From contig CALVPC010000047.1 of the NCBI GenBank assembly GCA_944350405.1, positions 1 to 7,754 of the forward strand: a stretch of 7,754 nt of DNA, given 5' to 3'. Origin of the DNA: an uncultured Bacilli bacterium. GTDB lineage: Bacteria > Bacillota_I > Bacilli_A > RF39 > UBA660. The notes under the pieces were generated by a model that was given only the letters and a program-made list of their open reading frames with translations, searched no databases and was not told where the DNA came from. A program made the translations under genes and the position numbers. This document shows, piece by piece, positions 1-4,919 of the stretch (position 1 is its first letter; every line of letters starts with the position of its first letter).

Positions 1-1
1 A

Positions 2-421
2 AAAAAAATTAATAATCAAACTAAAGAATCCTTAAAAAACAATATAATTCCTATTATATTTTTAGGAGAAACATATTATCAAAATGAAATGAAAAAAACT
101 ATAGAAGTAATATCTAAACAAATAAGAGAATATTTTAAAGATATTGATGTTAAGCAAGATATAATTTTAGTGTATGAGCCAAATTGGGAATTTAAAGGTA
201 AACAAATTCCTACAATTGAACATATTACTGAAGTTATAGAATTAATAAAAAATATCATATTAAAAAAATACGAAGTAAATATTAAAGTTATTTATGGAGG
301 TAATGTTAATAAATATACTTTAGAAAAACTAGAAAAAATAACAAATATAGATGGATATGTAATAGGACAATTAAGTTCTAATTTAGAAGAGTTAAAAAGT
401 ATTTTTCAAATAATAGAATAA
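2..421 (+). CDS. Triosephosphate isomerase-like protein, divergent, 5' partial
   Basis: This is the C-terminal 139 residues of a TIM-barrel protein of the triosephosphate isomerase family, which interconverts dihydroxyacetone phosphate and glyceraldehyde 3-phosphate. The frame is open to the left window edge, and the ATG at 89 is internal: the preceding codons read IIPIIFLGET, the usual TPI strand-5 motif. YEP (fragment residues 58-60) carries the catalytic Glu at bases 176-178. Loop 6 reads PNWEFKGKQ where the family has PVWAIGTGK. The YGGS motif is YGGN (98-101), and the phosphate-binding G-G of strand 8 is IGQ (121-123). The catalytic Glu therefore survives while the phosphate-gripping loops have changed. 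It may be a slow TPI, a paralogue with another role, or a decaying copy. The N-terminal Lys and His catalytic residues lie outside the window. No terminator separates it from spo0A. I am confident of the family but not of the activity, so I give no symbol. Confidence 0.8.
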   Translation, partial: KKINNQTKESLKNNIIPIIFLGETYYQNEMKKTIEVISKQIREYFKDIDVKQDIILVYEPNWEFKGKQIPTIEHITEVIELIKNIILKKYEVNIKVIYGGNVNKYTLEKLEKITNIDGYVIGQLSSNLEELKSIFQIIE

Positions 422-428
422 TTCGACA
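422..428 (-). promoter_or_regulatory. Candidate Spo0A box (0A box) upstream of spo0A
   Basis: TTCGACA on the + strand is TGTCGAA on the - strand, a perfect match to the core of the known Spo0A-binding heptamer. The flanks extend it to TTTTGTCGAAT, close to the longer published consensus. It starts one base after the TPI-like stop codon, about 80 nt before the spo0A start. Autoregulation of spo0A is known in Bacillus subtilis; applying it here is inference from the site and its position. Confidence 0.5.
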
Positions 429-447
429 AAAAAAGCTAAAAAAAGCT
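428..447. repeat. Two tandem 10-bp A-tract repeats (A7-GCT)
   Basis: The unit AAAAAAAGCT occurs twice back to back (428-437 and 438-447). A7 tracts spaced exactly 10 bp apart, about one helical turn, are known to bend DNA. The pair lies directly beside the candidate 0A box and upstream of the likely spo0A promoter, so it may shape that regulatory region. It may also be chance in such AT-rich DNA. Confidence 0.6.
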
Positions 448-471
448 CTAGAACTTCTTATTATTTTGTAG

Positions 472-477
472 TACAAT
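472..477 (+). promoter_or_regulatory. Possible -10 element of a spo0A promoter
   Basis: TACAAT matches the sigma-A -10 consensus at five of six positions and lies 31 nt before the spo0A start codon. The hexamer 17 bp upstream (TAGAAC, 449-454) is a poor -35, as would suit an activated promoter. I do not see a convincing sigma-H promoter here. The hexamer lies within the small dyad TTGTA-G-TACAA (466-476). Confidence 0.35.
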
Positions 478-497
478 GTTGTTGCGTGGTAGTAAGG

Positions 498-503
498 AAG
501 GAG
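498..503 (+). promoter_or_regulatory. Ribosome binding site deciding the spo0A start
   Basis: AAGGAG (within AAGGAAGGAG, 494-503) lies 5 nt before the ATG at 509. An upstream in-frame ATG at 476 has no comparable site, and it would add eleven residues that the Spo0A family lacks. This fixes the start at 509. Confidence 0.85.
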
Positions 504-508
504 AACTT

Positions 509-1279
509 ATGAATAAAATCAAATTACTTTTAGTAGATGACAATAAAGAATTAGTCACTATGATTGAGGAGTATTTTAGTAGTAATCATGCAGTAGAAGT
601 AACATTTACCGCAAGTAATGGAGAGGAAGGATTAAATATTATAAGAAATCATACAGAGGAGTTTGATTTAATAATATTAGATCTAATAATGCCAAAAGTA
701 GATGGCATAACTGTACTTGAAGAAATGAGAAAAGAAGGTATTAATAAAAATGTAATAGTATTAACTTCTTATAATAGTTCTGAAATAATAAGACGAGTAT
801 CTGAACAAGGAGTAAACTATTATTTACTAAAACCTTTTGAATTAGCAGAATTAGAAAAAAGAATATTAGAAATTAGTGATACAAAAGATGTAGAACACAA
901 ATCTATCAATCTTTATAAACATAATCTACAAGTATCAATTACTAATATTTTACATGAGTTAGGAGTTCCATCACATATTAAAGGTTATCAATATATTAGA
1001 GAATCAATAATGATTGTTTATGATAGACCAGAAATTATTGGAGGTATTACCAAAGAGTTATATCCAGAAGTCGCTAAAAAATATGATACAACAGTATCTA
1101 GAGTAGAAAGAGCAATTAGACATGCAATTGAAGTAAGTTGGAATAGAGGAAGCTGGGATCTAATGGAAGATATTTTTGGTCATAGTATTGATATTGATAA
1201 AGCCAAACCAACCAATAGTGAATTCATAGTAACTATTGCAGATAAATTAAAATTAGAATTTGGAAAAGTTGTAATATAA
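509..1279 (+). CDS. spo0A: Sporulation master response regulator Spo0A
   Basis: This is Spo0A, the DNA-binding response regulator that receives phosphate from the sporulation phosphorelay or orphan kinases and switches on early sporulation genes in the cytoplasm. The protein has 256 residues, against about 267 in B. subtilis. The receiver domain (about 1-122) shows the acidic pair D10-D11, the phospho-acceptor D58 in LDLIMPKVDG, the switch T86 and K108 in LLKPF. A linker follows, then the Spo0A-specific effector domain (about 140-256) with HELGVPSHIKGYQY, the recognition helix SRVERAIRHAIEV (197-209) and AKPTNSEF near the end. All key residues are intact, so it should be functional. In Bacillus and Clostridium spo0A usually follows spoIVB; here the upstream neighbour is a TPI-like gene. 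A 0A box upstream suggests autoregulation, and a terminator overlaps the stop codon, so it is probably expressed alone or with the upstream gene. Confidence 0.97.
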   Translation: MNKIKLLLVDDNKELVTMIEEYFSSNHAVEVTFTASNGEEGLNIIRNHTEEFDLIILDLIMPKVDGITVLEEMRKEGINKNVIVLTSYNSSEIIRRVSEQGVNYYLLKPFELAELEKRILEISDTKDVEHKSINLYKHNLQVSITNILHELGVPSHIKGYQYIRESIMIVYDRPEIIGGITKELYPEVAKKYDTTVSRVERAIRHAIEVSWNRGSWDLMEDIFGHSIDIDKAKPTNSEFIVTIADKLKLEFGKVVI

Positions 1280-1300
1280 ACAAGGGATACCTTGTTTTTT
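1278..1300 (+). terminator. Intrinsic terminator of spo0A
   Basis: An 8-bp perfect stem, AAACAAGG with CCTTGTTT, closes a GATA tetraloop (1286-1289) and runs into a T tract (1295-1300). The left arm begins within the spo0A stop codon. Confidence 0.85.
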
Positions 1301-1334
1301 AAGTATATAGACACTATTTATTAATTTAAAAAAG

Positions 1335-1363
1335 TTGACAAGAATATCAATCTAGCATAAAAT
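1335..1363 (+). promoter_or_regulatory. Sigma-A-type promoter for the 146-residue protein gene
   Basis: A perfect -35 TTGACA (1335-1340), a 17-bp spacer and TAAAAT (1358-1363, five of six matches) form the best promoter in the window. It lies between the spo0A terminator and the next gene, giving a short leader that contains AAGGAGA (1374-1380). Confidence 0.75.
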
Positions 1364-1386
1364 AAATTTCAAAAAGGAGATAGTTT

Positions 1387-1827
1387 ATGAAAAACAGTAA
1401 CAAAAATAGCTTACTAAAAGAATTTAAAGAAACACTAATAAGTAAAAAATATAATAAATATGTAATTCCTATAGGAATTATAGACTATCATTTAGAGCAA
1501 TTAAATAATCAAATAACAAATGAAGTAACAGAATACGATAGTTGGGATCAAGACCTTTTGATGTATAAAAAGTATTATGAAAATATAAGAAACGCCATGA
1601 TTAATAAAGCAGTAAAAAATTTAGAATGGAATACAGCTCTAAAAAAAGCAATAGATACCTATCCTTTAAATGATATAATTAGCTCATTATCAGTAAATGA
1701 ATTAGCTAAAGAAAACAATTTAAATTTTTGTATATCATATAAAAAAGGATATAAAGCTGGATCTATAGTAACACCAGAAATGCTAACTTCTAATTCTAAA
1801 AAATCAGCCAAGATTAGAAAAAGATAG
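1387..1827 (+). CDS. Hypothetical basic protein, 146 residues
   Basis: I do not recognise this protein. It is a real gene by context: a strong promoter, AAGGAGA 6 nt before the ATG, and a strong terminator starting in its last codons make it a complete single-gene unit. It appears soluble and mostly helical, with no signal peptide or membrane segment. Residues 1-25 are Lys/Asn-rich. The middle (about 30-95) is rich in Tyr, Trp, Glu and Lys, with an aromatic/acidic patch around YDSWDQDLLMYKKYYE. A near-C-terminal stretch reads AGSIVTPEMLTSNS, which loosely recalls SAF-type sequences, but the match is too short to use. The last dozen residues are strongly basic (KKSAKIRKR), as in nucleic-acid-binding tails. 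It has one cysteine and no recognisable catalytic motif. Its position after spo0A hints at nothing firm, since the terminator and promoter uncouple them. Confidence 0.8.
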   Translation: MKNSNKNSLLKEFKETLISKKYNKYVIPIGIIDYHLEQLNNQITNEVTEYDSWDQDLLMYKKYYENIRNAMINKAVKNLEWNTALKKAIDTYPLNDIISSLSVNELAKENNLNFCISYKKGYKAGSIVTPEMLTSNSKKSAKIRKR

Positions 1828-1870
1828 ATTAAATAACAAAATAAATCTATCTTTTTCTAATTTTTTATTT
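1814..1870 (+). terminator. Strong intrinsic terminator overlapping the 146-residue gene's end
   Basis: Left arm 1814-1830 and right arm 1844-1860 are perfect 17-bp reverse complements (the left arm begins TTAGAAAAAG) around a 13-nt A-rich loop. A T-rich tail follows (1861-1870, six Ts first). The left arm covers the last codons and the TAG stop of the upstream gene. It lacks an A tract on the left, so it should act only on rightward transcription. Confidence 0.9.
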
Positions 1871-1877
1871 CCTCTAC

Positions 1878-1907
1878 TTGACTAAAATAACGCAATTATA
1901 TTATACT
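1878..1907 (+). promoter_or_regulatory. Sigma-A-type promoter for the ATPase-gpmI operon
   Basis: TTGACT (1878-1883) and TATACT (1902-1907) each match consensus at five of six positions, with an 18-bp spacer. The pair lies just after the preceding terminator and about 35 nt before the ATPase start, so it can drive both the ATPase gene and gpmI. Confidence 0.6.
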
Positions 1908-1924
1908 TAAATCATAAAAATAGT

Positions 1925-1930
1925 AAGGAG
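1925..1930 (+). promoter_or_regulatory. Ribosome binding site deciding the ATPase start
   Basis: AAGGAG ends 10 nt before the ATG at 1941. The GTG at 1932 is in frame but only 1 nt after this site, too close for initiation, so ATG 1941 is preferred. Confidence 0.7.
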
Positions 1931-1940
1931 AGTGCATTTT

Positions 1941-3215
1941 ATGGAACGAAAAATTACAAATGAGTTAATAAAATGGAAATTAGATGCTTACAAAAAACCA
2001 ATGATATTATATGGAAATAGTGGTGTAGGGAAAACATATACAATTTTAAATTTTGGGAAAAATGAGTATAAAAATACTATTTATTTTGATTGTGCTGGTA
2101 ATTTAGAATTATCTTATGTAATTGAAAAAAACACTACTATAGAAAAATTAATAAGAGGTTTATCAGCAATCTCTTTAGAAACTATTTTTAAAGATGATTC
2201 TCTTATAATATTTGATAATGTAACAGAAAAAGTAATTACTAATATTAAAAAACTTTTTACTGGAACAGTAGAATATCATATAATTATGATAACAAGTAAT
2301 AATAATTTGGTAAAAAAATATAAAGATTCTACAATTAACTATAAAAAAATGGATTTAGTAACTTTTCCAGAATATTTAAAATATATAGGAAAAGAACAAT
2401 TGATTGAATTTATACTAGACTCTTTCAAAAACAATAAAAAATGTCCATTTCACACTATGGCTTTTGAATTATATAATGATTATGTTTTAACTGGAGGATA
2501 TCCGAATGCAATTATAAATTATGAAGAAAATAAAAACTATTATCTTTTAAGTAATGTACACTCTAAAAATATAAAATTATTAAAATATAAATTATTAGGA
2601 TTAAATAATTTAATAGATATAAAAAGAGGACAAGAAGTATATAACAATATAGCACTTCAACTATTAAAAGATAATAAAAAATTTCAATACGGGAGTATAA
2701 AACAAGGAGCCAGAAGTAAAGAATATGAAAAATCAATAGAATTTATGAAAGAAAATCAAATGATATTAAAAAGCATTAGAGTAAAAGAACTAATTGCCCC
2801 AATAAGTAAGTCTAAAGATGAAGAAAGTTTCAAACTTTATTATAATGATTCTGGAATTTTATATAAAAAGATGAACATAACAAGTAATAGATTAATGACA
2901 AATGATAAGTTATTAGAAATATTATATGAAAACAACATAGCAGAAACGTTAACAAATAATGGCTTTAATCTCTATAATTATCATTCTGGGGGTAAAGCTT
3001 ATATTGATTTAGTAGTGCAAACAAGAACAGGAAAAGTTATTCCAATAGAGATCATACATGGAGAAAACAATTCTAAATCAAAAAGTTTATCTTTATCAAT
3101 GAAAAAATATGACTTAAAGCTTGGAATAAGACTTGGTCTAGACGATTTTAAATTAAAAAATAATATAAAATATGTTCCATATTATGCAGCATTTTGCATA
3201 ACTGAGGATTTATAA
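1941..3215 (+). CDS. AAA+ ATPase with degenerate DUF4143-type C-terminal domain
   Basis: The 424-residue protein has the layout of the COG1373 family: an N-terminal AAA+-like ATPase and a C-terminal DUF4143 region with a restriction-endonuclease-like fold. Walker A is GNSGVGKT (25-32). Walker B is LIIFDN (88-93), where the family normally ends in D-E. A GGYP motif (185-188) matches the family's GG-x-P. The end shows D356 in YIDLVV and E370 in IPIEI, followed by GEN, KSKSL, a KYDLKLGIR stretch and VPYYAA, all typical of the family tail. The usual IPIEVK lysine is Ile372, so the nuclease-like triad is incomplete. The cellular role of this widespread family is poorly defined, and I assign none. 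There is no signal peptide or membrane helix. The stop codon overlaps the gpmI ribosome binding site, so the two genes are probably co-transcribed and coupled. Confidence 0.85.
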   Translation: MERKITNELIKWKLDAYKKPMILYGNSGVGKTYTILNFGKNEYKNTIYFDCAGNLELSYVIEKNTTIEKLIRGLSAISLETIFKDDSLIIFDNVTEKVITNIKKLFTGTVEYHIIMITSNNNLVKKYKDSTINYKKMDLVTFPEYLKYIGKEQLIEFILDSFKNNKKCPFHTMAFELYNDYVLTGGYPNAIINYEENKNYYLLSNVHSKNIKLLKYKLLGLNNLIDIKRGQEVYNNIALQLLKDNKKFQYGSIKQGARSKEYEKSIEFMKENQMILKSIRVKELIAPISKSKDEESFKLYYNDSGILYKKMNITSNRLMTNDKLLEILYENNIAETLTNNGFNLYNYHSGGKAYIDLVVQTRTGKVIPIEIIHGENNSKSKSLSLSMKKYDLKLGIRLGLDDFKLKNNIKYVPYYAAFCITEDL

Positions 3216-3225
3216 GAGGTATAAT

Positions 3226-4731
3226 ATGAAAAAGATAATATTAGCAATACTAGATGGAATGGGGCTTCGCGAAGAAACTTATGGAAATGCTGTAAAAAAC
3301 GCTAAAACAAAAGCACTTGATAAATTAATAAAAGAATTTCCTCATTCTAAATTAGATGCAAGTGGAGAAGCCGTAGGATTGCCGAAAGGACAAATGGGAA
3401 ATAGCGAAGTAGGGCATATAACTATAGGAACTGGAAGAATAATAGATCAACCTCTACAAAAAATAAACAAAGCATTAGAGGATGGATCATTTTATATCAA
3501 TAAAAATATAGTAGAAGCAATCAACTATGCAAAAACCCATAATTCTAAATTACATATTTTAGGGCTCCTATCAGATGGTGGAGTGCATTCTCATATAAAT
3601 CATATTTTTGCTCTAATTAAAATGGCAAAAAAAGAAAATATAAAAGATTTATATATCCATGTATTTTTAGATGGAAGAGATGTTACATATAATTCTGCTC
3701 TTATTTATTTAAATAAATTAAAAGAATTTCTAGAACAAGAAAAAATAGGCAAAATAGCAACCATTTCGGGAAGATACTATGCTATGGATCGTGAAAAAAT
3801 GTGGGATAAAACTAAAAAATGTTATGATGCTTTAGTTAATAATGAAGCTCCTAAAATTACTAATTACGAAACATTAATAAATGACTGTTATAAAAATGGT
3901 ATATATGATGAGTTTATTCCTCCGACAATTATTGATGAAAATGGAACAATCGAAGATGGTGATAGTTTAATTGTTGCCAATTTTCGCCCAGATAGAATAC
4001 CACAACTATTTGAAGCTTTAGTTAATAAAAACTTTAATCACTTTAAAACAAAAGAATTACCTAATATTAATTTATTAACTATGATGCCAGTTTCCAATAA
4101 CTTACAAAGTAAAACAGCCTTCACTCATGATAGTGCTGAAAATACCATTGGAGAAGTTCTTTCAAAAAATGGCTATAGAACTTTGAGAATTGCAGAAACA
4201 AGTAAATATCCTCATGTAACGCATTTTATAGATGGCGATAGAGATATTGAACTAAAATATACTACTAAAATATCTGTTCCAAGAAAAGATGTAGAAACCT
4301 ATGATTTAAAACCAGAAATGAGTGCTGAAGAAGTAACAGAAAAAATCAAATATCTAATAGACGATTATGATTTTGTTATTGTAAACTATGCCAATGGAGA
4401 TATGGTCGGACATACAGGAAATTATAATGCTGCAATAAAAGCAGTAGAATGTGTAGATAATTGTATAAGAGATTTGTATGAATTATCTTTTCAAAAAGAT
4501 ATTCTACTAATTATAACAGCAGATCATGGTAATTGTGAGGAAATGCTAGATAAAAATAATAAACCACATACATATCACACAACCAATAAGGTACCTTTAA
4601 TAGTATGTGATAAAAAATATTCAGTTGAAGATGGAAAATTAAGTGATATTGCACCATCAATATTAAACATTTTAAAATTAGAAATACCAAAAGAAATGAC
4701 AGGTAACATAATTATAAAAGATAAAAATTAA
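3226..4731 (+). CDS. gpmI: 2,3-bisphosphoglycerate-independent phosphoglycerate mutase
   Basis: The cytoplasmic glycolytic enzyme converts 3-phosphoglycerate to 2-phosphoglycerate through a phosphoserine intermediate at a two-Mn site. At 501 residues it is close to the usual 510 and complete. The phosphatase-domain metal ligands are present: D10 (LDGMG), S60 (the nucleophile, in GNSEVGH), D392 and H396 (NGDMVGHTG), D433-H434 (TADHGN) and H451 (HTYHTT). The transferase domain shows SDGGVHSH (116-123), FLDGRD (147-152), GRYYAMDRE and NFRPDR. The start is the only sensible ATG, with AAGAGG (3214-3219) overlapping the stop codon of the ATPase gene 10 nt upstream, so translation is probably coupled. 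In many Firmicutes gpmI follows tpiA in a gap-pgk-tpi-gpm-eno cluster; here about 2.8 kb separates it from a TPI-like gene, and eno is not present in the window. Confidence 0.98.
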   Translation: MKKIILAILDGMGLREETYGNAVKNAKTKALDKLIKEFPHSKLDASGEAVGLPKGQMGNSEVGHITIGTGRIIDQPLQKINKALEDGSFYINKNIVEAINYAKTHNSKLHILGLLSDGGVHSHINHIFALIKMAKKENIKDLYIHVFLDGRDVTYNSALIYLNKLKEFLEQEKIGKIATISGRYYAMDREKMWDKTKKCYDALVNNEAPKITNYETLINDCYKNGIYDEFIPPTIIDENGTIEDGDSLIVANFRPDRIPQLFEALVNKNFNHFKTKELPNINLLTMMPVSNNLQSKTAFTHDSAENTIGEVLSKNGYRTLRIAETSKYPHVTHFIDGDRDIELKYTTKISVPRKDVETYDLKPEMSAEEVTEKIKYLIDDYDFVIVNYANGDMVGHTGNYNAAIKAVECVDNCIRDLYELSFQKDILLIITADHGNCEEMLDKNNKPHTYHTTNKVPLIVCDKKYSVEDGKLSDIAPSILNILKLEIPKEMTGNIIIKDKN

Positions 4732-4749
4732 AAATAAAAAGTAAAATGT

Positions 4750-4790
4750 AAAGGGAAAAGTATAGAAAATATAGTTTTCTCTTTTTTATT
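4750..4790 (+). terminator. Intrinsic terminator after gpmI
   Basis: AAAGGGAAAA (4750-4759) pairs with TTTTCTCTTT (4775-4784), ten pairs including one G-U. The loop can itself pair TATA (4761-4764) with TATA (4770-4773). Six Ts (4782-4787) overlap and extend the right arm. It separates the ATPase-gpmI operon from pflBA. Confidence 0.8.
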
Positions 4791-4858
4791 GAATAATATT
4801 AAACAAAATTTATAACACCATCCATATTATTTATTTTTTTTTACAAAAAAATCTAAAT

Positions 4859-4872
4859 GTTGCAAATGCAAC
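4859..4872. promoter_or_regulatory. 14-bp palindrome, candidate operator of pflBA
   Basis: GTTGCA-AA-TGCAAC is a perfect inverted repeat with 6-bp arms. It is the only GC-bearing symmetric element in the 188-nt region before pflB. Its 14-bp geometry equals that of Crp/Fnr-family sites (for example PrfA, six-two-six), but the sequence is not the Fnr, Rex or CcpA consensus, so the binding protein is unknown. It ends 15 bp before a TATAAT hexamer, so it covers the place of a -35. Confidence 0.45.
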
Positions 4873-4887
4873 TATTGAAAAAATAAA

Positions 4888-4893
4888 TATAAT
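4888..4893 (+). promoter_or_regulatory. -10 element of the likely pflBA promoter
   Basis: TATAAT is a perfect -10 and lies 26 nt before the pflB ATG. No good -35 exists at 16-18 bp spacing; that place is occupied by the 14-bp palindrome. A second TATAAT at 4901-4906 (with TTGAAA 4875-4880, 20-bp spacing) would start transcription inside or just past the ribosome binding site, so it is less likely. Confidence 0.5.
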
Positions 4894-4919
4894 GTTAAAA
4901 TATAATTGGAGGGGAAGAT

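Noticed and set aside
476..508. Eleven-residue N-terminal extension of Spo0A from the ATG at 476
   Set aside because: The extension encodes the ribosome binding site region itself, and the Spo0A family begins at the residue equivalent to the ATG at 509.
1335..1346. Possible 0A box on the minus strand over the -35 of the 146-residue gene
   Set aside because: TGTCAAC differs from the heptamer at the end and is fully explained as the complement of the TTGACA -35.
4831..4851. T-run followed by an A-run upstream of pflB as a second terminator
   Set aside because: The possible stem is only A-T pairs with almost no loop and no separate T tail, so it would not be stable.
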